From Acinetobacter tandoii DSM 14970 = CIP 107469 (GTDB lineage: Bacteria; Pseudomonadota; Gammaproteobacteria; Pseudomonadales; Moraxellaceae), in contig NZ_KE007366.1 of assembly GCF_000400735.1 (NCBI RefSeq), positions 186,001-250,000 of the forward strand: 64,000 nt of DNA, given 5' to 3'. A program made the translations under genes and the position numbers. Shown here piece by piece: positions 1 to 8,948 of the stretch; positions within the stretch are counted from its first letter, which is position 1; every line of letters starts with the position of its first letter. The notes below the pieces were generated by a model. That model saw only the letters and a program-made list of their open reading frames with translations. It made no database searches and was not told the origin of the DNA.

Positions 1-539
1 AGAATAGAACCAATCAAAGTGTGTGAACTCGATGCAGGAATCCCCAAGAACCAAGTGCCTAAATTCCATAGAATTGCAGCAATCAGCATGGCAAAGACCA
101 TAGCAAAGCCTGCCCCTGAACTCACATTCATGATCAGTTCAACTGGCAATAAGGCGATAATGCCGTAAGCAACCGCACCACTGGCAACCATAACCCCAAG
201 GAAATTACAAAAACCAGCCCACATCACTGCAACAGGTGCAGAAAGAGCATTGGTATAAATTACTGTTGCTACTGCATTGGCTGTGTCATGGAAACCATTG
301 ACAAACTCAAAGCCCAGTGCAATTAGTAATGCCGTCGCTAAAAGAATAACAGAATACAAACTTAATGGTGGTACATGCGACAAGTCAGCAGATACCTGAA
401 ACCCAATATAAATGAGGGTCGCAATAATGACCGTAAAAAACACCGGCATAAAAAACTTCGGTGTTGGAACATGCACATTCGTCGACTTGTTCGATGCTGA
501 ATGCATACGATCTTGGACGGGAGGAGTTTTTGAATTCAT
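1..539 (-). CDS. pit: Inorganic phosphate transporter, Pit family (partial, N-terminal part)
   Basis: The gene runs off the left edge and about 179 N-terminal codons are visible. It encodes a PiT-family inner-membrane phosphate permease that moves metal-phosphate complexes with protons. After a roughly 28-residue polar leader there are hydrophobic segments and the family motifs GFEFVNGFHDTANAVAT and GIPASSSHTLIGS, which are the duplicated PiT signature regions. The start is the ATG whose complement lies at 537-539. It is divergent from metH. A direct repeat resembling a PhoB box lies about 48 bp upstream, which suggests phosphate-dependent control. No strong ribosome binding site is visible. 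Confidence 0.9.
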   Translation of the reverse strand, partial: MNSKTPPVQDRMHSASNKSTNVHVPTPKFFMPVFFTVIIATLIYIGFQVSADLSHVPPLSLYSVILLATALLIALGFEFVNGFHDTANAVATVIYTNALSAPVAVMWAGFCNFLGVMVASGAVAYGIIALLPVELIMNVSSGAGFAMVFAMLIAAILWNLGTWFLGIPASSSHTLIGSI

Positions 540-979
540 GCAGACGGTTAAGAGGATAATAAAATCCCCTTATTGTTAAATTAAATTATGACAATTATAT
601 GACAAACAGGTGTCATATAAAGCCAAATTTTTAACAATTGACCTGTTTTAAATCACTCCGCGCTACAATGGGGAGGATTTTTGACTGTAAATCTGTTTTT
701 TTCAAATACTTATAACAAAAAAATATTTCATGTAAAAAAGTAGTTGATTTTCAGAATTGTAAATAAAATTATCACTCTCCGATGCGCTTTCACCTTGAAA
801 TTGAAACCGATTCATCATGCCTATGTAATATTGCATTTCAATGAAATAGCAAAGTAACTGTTATTTCTTACATGAAAACTGCTAACTTGACAGTCAAAAA
901 GCTGAATTAAAATAAAATTAGCCCTGAGTTCTGCTAAAATATGCTCCATTTCAAGACTTGCCGTGTATTGGGGTTATTT
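540..979. other. Divergent pit/metH intergenic region
   Basis: About 440 bp separate the divergent pit and metH genes. The pit-proximal end holds the Pho-box-like repeat. The rest is AT-rich. I recognised no cobalamin or SAM riboswitch, and no clear MetR-type site. An in-frame ATG at 941 exists but is unlikely to be the metH start, because the conserved protein begins at 980. Confidence 0.5.
587..604 (-). promoter_or_regulatory. Pho-box-like direct repeat upstream of pit
   Basis: On the minus strand the sequence reads TGTCATATAATTGTCATA, that is two TGTCATA heptamers separated by four A/T bases. This is the architecture of a PhoB binding site. A third TGTCATA copy on the plus strand (611-617) also makes a 9-bp inverted repeat, 596-604 against 611-619. 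The site lies about 48 bp before the pit start codon. Its effect, activation or repression, cannot be read from the sequence. Confidence 0.6.
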
Positions 980-3900
980 ATGTCCACGCTTACCACCCTT
1001 AGAAAACTTCTCGCTGAGCGTATATTGATCATCGATGGTGCGATGGGCACCATGATTCAGCGTCATAAGCTTGAAGAAGAAGATTATCGTGGTGAGCGTT
1101 TTGCCGATTGGGCACATGACTTAAAAGGTAACAATGACCTTTTGGTTCTGACACAGCCTCAAATCATTCAAGGTATTCACGAAGCTTATCTTGATGCTGG
1201 TGCAGATATTATTGAAACCAACAGTTTTAACGGCACACGTGTTTCTATGTCTGATTACCACATGGAAGATCTTGTTCCAGAGATTAACCGCGAAGCAGCA
1301 CGTTTAGCCAAAGCAGCTTGTGAAAAGTATTCAACTCCAGACAAGCCGCGTTTTGTAGCAGGTGTACTTGGGCCAACATCGCGTACTTGTTCCATTTCAC
1401 CGAATGTAAATGACCCTGCCTTTCGTAACATTACTTTTGATGAGTTAAAAGAAAACTATATTGAAGCGACACATGCGCTCATTGAAGGCGGTGCAGATAT
1501 CATTTTGATTGAAACCGTTTTTGATACATTAAACTGTAAAGCAGCGATTTTTGCGGTCAAAGAAGTGTTTAAACAAATTGGTCGCGAATTACCAATCATG
1601 ATTTCAGGGACCATTACCGATGCATCGGGTCGTACCTTAACAGGTCAAACTGCGGAAGCGTTCTGGAACTCTGTACGTCATGGTGACTTACTATCGATTG
1701 GTTTTAACTGTGCGCTTGGTGCAGATGCCATGCGTCCTCACGTAAAAACCATTTCCGATGTCGCAGATACTTTCGTTTCAGCTCACCCAAATGCGGGCTT
1801 ACCAAACGCTTTTGGTGAATATGATGAAACGCCGGAACAAACTGCGGCATTCTTAAAAGAATTTGCAGAAAGCGGCTTAATCAATATTACTGGTGGTTGC
1901 TGTGGTACAACACCAGATCATATCCGTGCGATTGCCAATGCGGTAAAAGATATTACTCCTCGTCAAGTTCCTGAAACTGTACCTGCATGTCGTTTGAGTG
2001 GTTTAGAACCATTTAATATTTATGATGACTCACTTTTCGTGAACGTGGGGGAACGTACTAACGTTACAGGTTCAAAAAAATTCTTACGCTTAATTCGTGA
2101 AGAAAACTTTGCTGAAGCTTTAGAGGTTGCACAGCAACAAGTGGAAGCTGGCGCACAGATTATCGACATTAACATGGATGAAGGGATGCTCGATTCGCAA
2201 AATGCGATGGTGCATTTCTTAAACCTTGTAGCTTCTGAGCCAGATATTTCACGTGTGCCAATCATGATTGACTCATCAAAATGGGAAATCATTGAAGCTG
2301 GCTTAAAATGCGTGCAAGGTAAACCCGTTGTTAACTCGATTTCATTAAAAGAAGGTTATGACGAGTTTGTCGAAAAAGCTCGACTTTGCCGTCAATATGG
2401 TGCCGCAATTATTGTGATGGCCTTTGACGAAGCTGGGCAGGCCGATACTGCTGAACGTAAACGCGAAATCTGTAAACGCTCATACGATATTTTAGTGAAT
2501 GAAGTGGGCTTCCCTGCCGAAGATATTATTTTTGACCCGAACGTGTTCGCAGTGGCAACTGGTATTGAGGAACACAACAACTACGCGGTCGATTTTATTG
2601 AGGCGACAGGTTGGATTAAACAGAACTTACCGCATGCCATGATTTCTGGTGGTGTATCGAACGTTTCATTCTCGTTCCGTGGTAATGAACCCGTTCGTGA
2701 AGCGATTCACTCTGTGTTCTTGTACCATGCCATTAAGCAAGGCATGACCATGGGTATTGTGAATGCTGGTCAAATGGCAATTTATGATGATATTCCAGCC
2801 GAGCTAAAAGAAGCTGTTGAAGATGTCATCTTAAACCAAAACCAAGGTGAATCTGGTCAAGCTGCGACTGAGAAACTGCTTGAAGTAGCAGAAAAATACC
2901 GCGGACAAGGCGGTGCTGCCAAAGAAGCCGAGAACCTTGAATGGCGTAATGAGTCAGTCGAAAAACGTCTTGAATATGCATTGGTTAAAGGTATTACCAC
3001 TTATATTGACCAAGACACCGAAGAAGCTCGCTTAAAATCAAAACGTCCTTTAGATGTGATTGAAGGGCCGCTGATGGACGGTATGAACGTTGTCGGTGAC
3101 TTGTTCGGTTCAGGCAAAATGTTCTTACCACAGGTTGTAAAGTCTGCCCGTGTAATGAAACAAGCTGTAGCATGGCTCAACCCATACATTGAAGCTGAAA
3201 AGGCTGAAGGACAATCTAAAGGTAAAGTCCTCATGGCAACGGTTAAGGGTGACGTACACGATATTGGTAAAAATATTGTAGGCGTGGTACTTGGCTGTAA
3301 TGGTTATGACATTGTTGACCTTGGGGTGATGGTCCCTTGCGAGAAGATCTTACAAACTGCAATTGATGAAAAATGTGACATCATTGGCTTGTCTGGTCTG
3401 ATCACTCCATCTTTAGATGAAATGGTATTTGTTGCGAAAGAAATGCAACGTAAAGGTTTTAACATTCCTTTATTGATTGGTGGTGCGACGACGTCTAAAG
3501 CACACACGGCAGTAAAAATTGACCCTCAGTACCAAAATGATGCGGTGATTTATGTTGCCGATGCTTCACGTGCTGTAGGTGTTGCAACCACTCTATTATC
3601 GAGAGAAATGCGTGGAAACTTTATTGCAGAGCACCGTGCTGAATATGCCAAAATCCGTGAGCGCTTAGCCAACAAACAACCAAAAGCTGCCAAATTGACT
3701 TATAAAGAGTCGGTTGAGAATGGCTTTAAAATTGATGAAAGCTATGTACCACCAAAACCAAATCTTTTGGGAACACAGGTTCTTACCAACTACCCGCTTG
3801 CGACGCTCGTAGACTATTTTGACTGGACACCATTCTTCATTTCTTGGAGCTTGGCAGGTAAATTCCCGAAAATTTTAGAAGATGAAGTGGTGGGTGAAGC

Positions 3901-4666
3901 GGCAACTGACCTTTACAACCAAGCACAAGCGATGTTGAAAGATATTATCGATAACAACCGTTTTGATGCTCGTGCTGTATTTGGTATGTTCCCTGCTCAG
4001 CGCACTGACGCCGACACAGTAAGTGTATTTGATGAAGCAGGTCAAAATATTACGCACACCTTTGAACACTTACGTCAGCAATCTGACAAAGTGACAGGTA
4101 AACCAAACTTGTCTTTAGCAGATTACATTCGTACTGATCGTGAGCAGCAGGACTACTTAGGCGGATTCACTGTATCAATTTTTGGTGCAGAAGAATTGGC
4201 AAATGAATACAAAGCCAAAGGTGATGACTACTCTGCAATTTTAGTTCAGTCATTGGCTGACCGTTTTGCTGAGGCCTTTGCAGAACATTTACATGAACGT
4301 ATTCGTAAAGAGTTCTGGGGTTATAAAGCGGATGAACAGCTCAGCAATGAAGAACTGATTAAAGAGAAATATGTCGGTATTCGACCTGCACCGGGTTACC
4401 CTGCTTGCCCTGAGCACTCTGAAAAAGCAGTGTTGTTTGACTGGTTAGGTTCTACAGACAAAATTGGCACCAAACTGACTGAACATTTTGCAATGATGCC
4501 ACCATCTTCAGTCAGTGGTTTCTATTATTCACATCCACAAAGTGAATACTTTAACGTGGGTAAAATCTCTCAAGACCAACTTGAAGATTATGCAAAGCGT
4601 AAAGGTTGGTCACTTGATGAAGCAAAACGCTGGTTAGGACCGAATTTAGATGATTCGATTGTTTAA
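980..4666 (+). CDS. metH: Cobalamin-dependent methionine synthase
   Basis: This 1228-residue protein transfers the methyl group of 5-methyltetrahydrofolate to homocysteine through methylcobalamin. The domains come in the standard order. The homocysteine domain has zinc ligands in GGCCGTTP (Cys307 and Cys308). The pterin domain starts near 350 with [14 protein letters not shown] cobalamin cap and binding domain carries the DxHxxG signature [12 protein letters not shown] with the cobalt ligand His760. A C-terminal reactivation domain includes [12 protein letters not shown]. Length and residue numbering match E. coli MetH closely. I chose the ATG at 980 because [20 protein letters not shown] is the normal family start and a GGGG stretch precedes it. 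The gene stands alone and is followed by a G/C-rich hairpin. Confidence 0.97.
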   Translation: MSTLTTLRKLLAERILIIDGAMGTMIQRHKLEEEDYRGERFADWAHDLKGNNDLLVLTQPQIIQGIHEAYLDAGADIIETNSFNGTRVSMSDYHMEDLVPEINREAARLAKAACEKYSTPDKPRFVAGVLGPTSRTCSISPNVNDPAFRNITFDELKENYIEATHALIEGGADIILIETVFDTLNCKAAIFAVKEVFKQIGRELPIMISGTITDASGRTLTGQTAEAFWNSVRHGDLLSIGFNCALGADAMRPHVKTISDVADTFVSAHPNAGLPNAFGEYDETPEQTAAFLKEFAESGLINITGGCCGTTPDHIRAIANAVKDITPRQVPETVPACRLSGLEPFNIYDDSLFVNVGERTNVTGSKKFLRLIREENFAEALEVAQQQVEAGAQIIDINMDEGMLDSQNAMVHFLNLVASEPDISRVPIMIDSSKWEIIEAGLKCVQGKPVVNSISLKEGYDEFVEKARLCRQYGAAIIVMAFDEAGQADTAERKREICKRSYDILVNEVGFPAEDIIFDPNVFAVATGIEEHNNYAVDFIEATGWIKQNLPHAMISGGVSNVSFSFRGNEPVREAIHSVFLYHAIKQGMTMGIVNAGQMAIYDDIPAELKEAVEDVILNQNQGESGQAATEKLLEVAEKYRGQGGAAKEAENLEWRNESVEKRLEYALVKGITTYIDQDTEEARLKSKRPLDVIEGPLMDGMNVVGDLFGSGKMFLPQVVKSARVMKQAVAWLNPYIEAEKAEGQSKGKVLMATVKGDVHDIGKNIVGVVLGCNGYDIVDLGVMVPCEKILQTAIDEKCDIIGLSGLITPSLDEMVFVAKEMQRKGFNIPLLIGGATTSKAHTAVKIDPQYQNDAVIYVADASRAVGVATTLLSREMRGNFIAEHRAEYAKIRERLANKQPKAAKLTYKESVENGFKIDESYVPPKPNLLGTQVLTNYPLATLVDYFDWTPFFISWSLAGKFPKILEDEVVGEAATDLYNQAQAMLKDIIDNNRFDARAVFGMFPAQRTDADTVSVFDEAGQNITHTFEHLRQQSDKVTGKPNLSLADYIRTDREQQDYLGGFTVSIFGAEELANEYKAKGDDYSAILVQSLADRFAEAFAEHLHERIRKEFWGYKADEQLSNEELIKEKYVGIRPAPGYPACPEHSEKAVLFDWLGSTDKIGTKLTEHFAMMPPSSVSGFYYSHPQSEYFNVGKISQDQLEDYAKRKGWSLDEAKRWLGPNLDDSIV

Positions 4667-4667
4667 A

Positions 4668-4688
4668 TCCCCCTTTAATAAAGGGGGA
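4668..4688. repeat. Palindromic G/C hairpin after metH (repeat half unit or terminator)
   Basis: Perfect 9-bp arms TCCCCCTTT and AAAGGGGGA flank a 3-nt loop, starting 1 bp after the metH stop. The core is the same as in the inverted repeat pairs further downstream. It could terminate metH, but no T-run follows, so membership in the repeat family fits better. Confidence 0.6.
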
Positions 4689-4715
4689 AGAAAATCAATT
4701 TTTATCAAATAAAAG

Positions 4716-4814
4716 AATCTCCCCCAACCCCTCTTTAAAAAGAGGGGGACTTTCGCGTATCACTTGAATTACGTGACAGTTCCTCCCTTTTTTAAAGGGA
4801 GGTTGGGTGGGATT
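4716..4814. repeat. Inverted pair of palindromic repeat units (pair 1)
   Basis: Unit A (4716-4751) and unit B (4778-4814) are imperfect inverted copies of one roughly 36-nt element. The reverse complement of A and the plus strand of B share an AGT start, a palindromic core of the CCTCCCTTTnAAAGGGAGG or CCCCCTTTAAAGGGGG type, GGTTGGG and a closing GATT. A 26-bp unique spacer separates them. This is the layout of REP-type bipartite elements. Two further loci in the window carry related units (5478-5578 and 26559-26654). Confidence 0.7.
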
Positions 4815-5083
4815 AAAATTTGACAAATAATTGTAGATCAGATACTTTCAAAAAAATTCAGACGCTACAGACTCAAGAGAGCTGAATATTGATGAATATT
4901 AAATTAGAAATATCTTATTTAATAAGGGTTTGGTGACCGATATCAATTGGGCATTTTCCATAGGAAATGCAGTAGTGCCTCTTAAATAAAAGCATGGTTT
5001 TATTTAAGAGCTATATTACATCCATGTATCCGTGAATTGATAGCCAAAACGACTTACGGCATTAAAAGCTTTAAGGAGTTTTT
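4815..5083. other. Spacer with tandem hairpins upstream of the nuclease-like gene
   Basis: About 270 bp with no gene lie between repeat pair 1 and the gene at 5084. It contains two adjacent hairpins (4951-4970 and 4979-5010), described separately. A strong AAGGAG ribosome binding site sits just before 5084. No other recognisable promoter or RNA family was identified. Confidence 0.5.
4951..5010 (+). other. Two consecutive stem-loops upstream of the 131-residue nuclease-like gene
   Basis: The first stem-loop (4951-4970) pairs GCATTTTC with GGAAATGC around a 4-nt loop, with one G-T pair. The second (4979-5010) is a perfect 13-bp stem, CTCTTAAATAAAA against TTTTATTTAAGAG, with a 6-nt loop. Neither is followed by a T-run, so simple termination is unlikely. 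They could be a 5' leader structure, a recombination site or a structured RNA of the accessory island. No known RNA family was recognised. Confidence 0.5.
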
Positions 5084-5479
5084 ATGCCTGTTCGTCAGAC
5101 TGCGCTTAAAGAACAAACCCTATCTCAATACAAAAATCATTCTTATGAATATTTACTACTCTCTTGGCTCTTAAGTGATGGCTGGGATGCAAGTATGCCT
5201 AGTTTGGATGTATATGCCAAAACTGATATTCAAATTTTAGATGGCCGTACTGTATATCGTATCCAAGTCAAAAGCTTATATTCTGTAGATGATAATATTG
5301 TTGTTGAAAATAAATGGGAAGATGCTGATATTGACTATGTCATATATTTCTCTAGAAATGCAGAATGGGGCTATATTGTTCCAGCATTCAAGGAAAAAAA
5401 GCGAAATTTAAAATCCCAAAATCATATTCGCTTTCATCAACATCCTACTAATTTTTTGAAAAATTTTAATAAAATCTAA
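5084..5479 (+). CDS. Small PD-(D/E)XK endonuclease-fold protein (PDDEXK_5-like)
   Basis: This is a 131-residue protein of uncertain function. The pattern GWDASMPSLDVYAKTDIQI, then YRIQVKSL, then DYVIYFSRNAEWGYIVPAF resembles the PD-(D/E)XK family of group I intron homing endonucleases (I-Ssp6803I-like). In that family an acidic residue is followed by a Q-x-K core (here QVK near residue 65), and later by a strand ending in a YxxP-type motif. The start is certain, with AAGGAG seven bases ahead. It sits between two inverted repeat pairs, and no intron or split host gene is visible here. It could be a domesticated homing-type nuclease or a defence protein. The assignment is by motif only. Confidence 0.55.
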   Translation: MPVRQTALKEQTLSQYKNHSYEYLLLSWLLSDGWDASMPSLDVYAKTDIQILDGRTVYRIQVKSLYSVDDNIVVENKWEDADIDYVIYFSRNAEWGYIVPAFKEKKRNLKSQNHIRFHQHPTNFLKNFNKI

Positions 5480-5578
5480 TTTACACCTCCCTTTAAAAAG
5501 GGAGGAACCCCTCGAATTCAAAACCTCAACAAAATTCACGTAAAGTCCCCCTTTCCCAAAGGGGGATTTAGGGGGATT
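5478..5578. repeat. Inverted pair of palindromic repeat units (pair 2)
   Basis: Unit C (5478-5508) has the core CCTCCCTTTAAAAAGGGAGG. Unit D (5544-5578) has the core CCCCCTTTCCCAAAGGGGG followed by ATTTAGGGGGATT. C lies in the orientation of unit A and D in the orientation of unit B, so pair 2 repeats the inverted layout of pair 1 with a 35-bp spacer. Unit C begins at the stop codon of the 5084-5479 gene. Unit D supplies the stop codon of the minus-strand gene ending at 5568. Confidence 0.7.
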
Positions 5579-5936
5579 CCAATCTATGTTTAGCAATCCA
5601 ATAAATCTGCTCCACCACAGCATCAGTTTCAGTCAAAATCTGCCTGTTACTAAACCTCAGCACCACAAGTCCTAATTCACTTAAAGCTTGATCACGAATT
5701 TGATCAGCCGAACGACCATCTTCGGTGTAATGTTGCCCTCCATCACACTCAACAACAAGCTTCGCAGTGGAACAATAAAAATCTACGATGAAGTTAAGAA
5801 TTGGCTTTTGCCGATAAAACTGTAATCCTAAAATTTGCTTACGGCGTAATCTTTGCCATAGCCAGTGTTCAGCATCGGTCATATTGTTGCGTAAAGCACG
5901 CGATGGAAGTTTTAAGTATTTGTTATAAGGTTGCAT
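5568..5936 (-). CDS. DUF559 / Vsr-like endonuclease-fold protein
   Basis: This is a 122-residue protein of the DUF559 family, which has a restriction-endonuclease-like (Vsr-related) fold. The family features visible are an N-terminal LRNNMTDAEHWLWQRLRRKQ, then FYRQKPILNFIVDFYCSTAKL, then the acidic core LVVECDGGQH, and a C-terminal VVLRFSNRQIL strand. The E-x-D-GG-QH block is the likely catalytic centre. The start is taken as the ATG at 5934-5936 although an in-frame GTG precedes it. The last codons read into repeat unit D, which provides the TAA stop. No biochemical role is established for the family as far as I know. A role in DNA repair, defence or repeat mobility is speculation. Confidence 0.75.
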   Translation of the reverse strand: MQPYNKYLKLPSRALRNNMTDAEHWLWQRLRRKQILGLQFYRQKPILNFIVDFYCSTAKLVVECDGGQHYTEDGRSADQIRDQALSELGLVVLRFSNRQILTETDAVVEQIYWIAKHRLESP

Positions 5937-6017
5937 CACGACGCTCTTTTTTTAAATATTCTTTTAAGAATCTTGGCATAATATCTGCCAGAGAATAACA
6001 ATGCACGAAACATCATC

Positions 6018-6221
6018 ATGAACGCAACCCAACTTTTTCTCGGCGTGATCTTTAGCTCAATTGGTTTAGGCTATTTTCTCTATGGCAAAAAACAAAAACT
6101 GACTGTGCCCTTTGTAGTCGGTCTGGTTCTAATGGTTTTCCCTTATTTTATAGAAAGTAATGTTTTGCTGAGTGGCATTGGGATTCTACTGTCGATCATT
6201 CCTTATTTTTTACGTTTTTAG
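6018..6221 (+). CDS. Small conserved membrane protein (67 aa)
   Basis: A very hydrophobic 67-residue protein with two or three membrane segments (about residues 5-22, 30-48 and 50-65). A short charged turn, YGKKQKL, lies after the first one. It resembles small inner-membrane proteins that are widespread in Acinetobacter and Pseudomonas and have no defined function. There is no strong ribosome binding site. Its stop codon overlaps the end of the convergent gene at 6218 by 4 bp. Confidence 0.6.
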   Translation: MNATQLFLGVIFSSIGLGYFLYGKKQKLTVPFVVGLVLMVFPYFIESNVLLSGIGILLSIIPYFLRF

Positions 6222-6685
6222 AATGACTTAGCGGTTTCAAGCGATTCAAATTTAATGTCGGTCACATTCCAGTGATGCATCATTTCACGTAAAAACACAA
6301 AGTAAACCAAGCTAAATATTCCTTGTTTCGTGACCTTAGCCAAATAATATTCCCGACACTCAAGAAATGCATTAAAGCCACTTTCAAGCTGTATTCGACC
6401 TATGCTGTGTTGATTCGGAAAAAATAAACTCAAAACTTGCTCAAATAAAGTATCCGTACTGATTGCACTTTTAGGCTGAGCATATTGGATGGGAACCGAT
6501 TCTAATATTTCTTCAATTACATAGATCATCAATTCAATGGCAAGTTCATCTAGTACCCCATGACGCATACTGTTCGACTGAATAAAACTTAAGCCTTTAT
6601 TGATCTGAAAATGCCGCCCTTCTATGTCAAAACTAAGCTGTTCCAAGCCTAAGGAAAATTTGATTGGAAAATCTGGATCTGTCAT
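6218..6685 (-). CDS. Hypothetical cytosolic protein (155 aa)
   Basis: A 155-residue protein with no motif that I recognise. It has no signal peptide and looks mixed alpha/beta. It contains two acidic helical stretches (ELAIELMIYVIEEILESV and the segment around ESGFNAFLECREYYL). A good ribosome binding site, GGAGG, stands upstream of its ATG. It converges with the 67-residue membrane protein and overlaps it by 4 bp, leaving no room for a terminator between them. Likely a genus-restricted protein. Confidence 0.6.
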   Translation of the reverse strand: MTDPDFPIKFSLGLEQLSFDIEGRHFQINKGLSFIQSNSMRHGVLDELAIELMIYVIEEILESVPIQYAQPKSAISTDTLFEQVLSLFFPNQHSIGRIQLESGFNAFLECREYYLAKVTKQGIFSLVYFVFLREMMHHWNVTDIKFESLETAKSF

Positions 6686-6827
6686 TACATCTATCCTCCA
6701 GAATCGAAGCGCGTAATGATCCGTTATATTCAGTCATTCATTACAACAAAGATGCCAAAAAACAACGCGCGACCTTATTCTTCTCACAAGATAGCGCGTC
6801 TAAATGTAAAGTTCTGCTGTAATCAGT

Positions 6828-8048
6828 TTAATTTGCTTGGGTCTTAGGTAAAAATGCGGTGGCAAAACCCAGTAATGGCAATAACGAACACACGCCAAAT
6901 ACCCATTCAATGCCTTTCAAGTCTGCCAAATAGCCCAAACCTGCTGCGGCAATACCGCTCACGCCAAACATTAAGCCGAACATTAAGCCCGCAATCATGC
7001 CCACTCGTCCAGGTACAGCTTCTTGTGCATACACCACCATGGCAGCAAAAGCAGAAGACAGCACCAAACCAGTCATGACAGACAATACCGTAGTCCAAAA
7101 CAGATTGGCAAAAGGCATCATTAATGCAAACGGTGCCATGCCTACAAATGAAACCCAAATCACCGCTTTACGTCCAATTTTGTCGCCAATTGGGCCGCCT
7201 GCAAAGGTTCCCAATGCCACCGCAGCTAAGAACGCAAACAAATGTAACTGTGCCGATTGCAGGCTGATATGGAATTTATGCATCAAGTAAAAAGTAAAGT
7301 AATTACTGATACTGGCAATATAAGTAAATTTGGCAAACATCAGCACGCAGATGGTCGAAAGTGCGATTACTAACTGGCGCCCGTGCAATTTACTTTGCAC
7401 TTGTTGTGCTTTGGCTGCCAGTTGTTTTTTACTGTGACTAATACTCCAACGACTCACGCCAAATAATACCCAAATGGCAAGTAGTGCAAATACAATCAAC
7501 AAGGCCACTGCATGTTGCCCAAAGGGCACAATAATCAGTGCAGCTAATAAGGGTCCAATTGCAGTTCCTGTATTACCTCCCACCTGAAAGGTCGATTGTG
7601 CTGTACCAAAACGCCCACCCGATGCCATACGCGCCACACGCGAAGCCTCAGGATGAAAGGTCGATGACCCCACCCCAATCAGAGCAGACCCGATAAGCAA
7701 TACTGTAAAACTAGGAGAAAACGCCAACAATAAAATACCACTCAAGGTCACCAGCATACCCAGTGGCAATAAATACGGTTTGGGATTTTTGTCGGTATAA
7801 AGACCAATCCAAGGTTGCAGCAATGATCCAGTAATTTGATATACCAATGAAATGAGTCCAACTTGTGCGAAACTCAGTGAAAAGTTGGTTTTCAGCATCG
7901 GATAAATCGCAGGCAGAACGGCTTGAATCAAGTCATTCAGTAAATGTGCCAGTGCCACAGCACCTACAATTTTCACAATCATCCCTTGTGGCTGAAGACT
8001 TGCCACAGCTTCATCCATGCTTTCCTTCGTCTGTATTGAAGACGTCAT
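6828..8048 (-). CDS. fsr: MFS exporter, fosmidomycin-resistance (Fsr) type
   Basis: A 406-residue, 12-segment major facilitator. The N-terminal half has the Fsr-type HLLNDLIQAVLPAIYPMLK segment and GLYTDKNPKPYLLPLGM in the motif A loop. GSSTFHPEASRVARMASGGRFGTAQSTFQVGG follows, which is characteristic of the Fsr subfamily, and GGPIGDKIGRKAV is the second motif A. Family members confer fosmidomycin resistance in E. coli, but the natural substrate here is unknown. The gene is divergent from an AraC-type regulator with a 96-bp shared promoter region, so that regulator is the obvious candidate controller. Confidence 0.85.
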   Translation of the reverse strand: MTSSIQTKESMDEAVASLQPQGMIVKIVGAVALAHLLNDLIQAVLPAIYPMLKTNFSLSFAQVGLISLVYQITGSLLQPWIGLYTDKNPKPYLLPLGMLVTLSGILLLAFSPSFTVLLIGSALIGVGSSTFHPEASRVARMASGGRFGTAQSTFQVGGNTGTAIGPLLAALIIVPFGQHAVALLIVFALLAIWVLFGVSRWSISHSKKQLAAKAQQVQSKLHGRQLVIALSTICVLMFAKFTYIASISNYFTFYLMHKFHISLQSAQLHLFAFLAAVALGTFAGGPIGDKIGRKAVIWVSFVGMAPFALMMPFANLFWTTVLSVMTGLVLSSAFAAMVVYAQEAVPGRVGMIAGLMFGLMFGVSGIAAAGLGYLADLKGIEWVFGVCSLLPLLGFATAFLPKTQAN

Positions 8049-8144
8049 AGCTGAAAAACTCCAATCATTGATATTTCAAACAATATTGTAAATTGTCATT
8101 CACAACGTTATCTTCCAATAATCCCTGTATAAGTGACAAATTTC

Positions 8145-8933
8145 ATGAAAATATCAGATTCACTGATTGAAACAGAAATGTCTGAACTGGTGATTGGACT
8201 TTCCTCTGAACATACTTACCGCGAAATTACTCCTGCCCATCACCATTCACGGGCACAATTCCTGTATGCCTCGACTGGGATTATTCAGGTCTTTACTCCA
8301 AATCATGTTTGGTTGATTCCACCTATGTGTGCACTGTGGATTCCGGCTTATGTCGAACATAGTGTGATTTCTTTAAGTCGGGTCAAAATGAATACCGCCC
8401 TCGTAGAATCCCAAGCGGCATCAGTATTGGGTCAACAGTGTTTTATTATTCGGGTCAGTAAGTTATTGCACGAACTCCTCATTCGTTTAAATGTGATTGA
8501 GCAAATTCCTACGTCAGAATTATTGAGTTCGGATGAGCTTTCCCGTGCAATACAAATTTTAATTTTTGATGAAATTCAGAAAGCCAATTCTTTACCGATT
8601 CAGATTCCTTGGCCCCAAGACAAACGGCTATTGAATATCTGTCAAACGCTCTTACATGAACCACAATATCCTAAAGATTTAAGCACATGGGCAGATGAAA
8701 TTGGCACCAGCACCAGAACCCTGATGCGGATGTTCCAAAAGGAAACTGGGATGTCATATCGGGCATGGCTACAACAAATGCACATTGCTCAAGCCCTGAG
8801 TAAAATCGCCAGTGGTGAGTCGATTGCACAAATTTCAAGGGGACTGGGATACAGTAATCCAAGTGCATTTAGTGCCATGTTTAAACGGCATTTAGGACAG
8901 ACACCACAGCAATTTAAATATAAAGATGAATAA
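8145..8933 (+). CDS. AraC-family transcriptional regulator
   Basis: A 262-residue regulator. The N-terminal cupin-like sensor begins with ITPAHHHSRAQFLYASTG. The C-terminal AraC/XylS DNA-binding domain (about residues 170-262) has two helix-turn-helix units: LSTWADEIGTSTRTLMRMF, and IAQISRGLGYSNPSAFSAMF followed by KRHLGQTPQQF. The ATG at 8145 is preferred. A GTG at 8133 is the alternative and adds four residues. It is divergent from the Fsr-type exporter gene and probably controls it, sensing a small compound. Confidence 0.85.
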   Translation: MKISDSLIETEMSELVIGLSSEHTYREITPAHHHSRAQFLYASTGIIQVFTPNHVWLIPPMCALWIPAYVEHSVISLSRVKMNTALVESQAASVLGQQCFIIRVSKLLHELLIRLNVIEQIPTSELLSSDELSRAIQILIFDEIQKANSLPIQIPWPQDKRLLNICQTLLHEPQYPKDLSTWADEIGTSTRTLMRMFQKETGMSYRAWLQQMHIAQALSKIASGESIAQISRGLGYSNPSAFSAMFKRHLGQTPQQFKYKDE

Positions 8934-8948
8934 TACAGCCCATATCGC

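Noticed and set aside
540..979. Cobalamin or SAM riboswitch upstream of metH
   Set aside because: No B12-box or SAM-riboswitch core was visible in the 440-bp spacer.
4668..4814. CRISPR-like array of G/C repeats
   Set aside because: The units are palindromic, in inverted orientation, and irregularly spaced, with no leader or cas genes.
5408..5623. 71-codon minus-strand frame containing NPPKSPFGKGG
   Set aside because: It is the translation of palindromic repeat units C and D, a common source of false genes, and overlaps two better genes.
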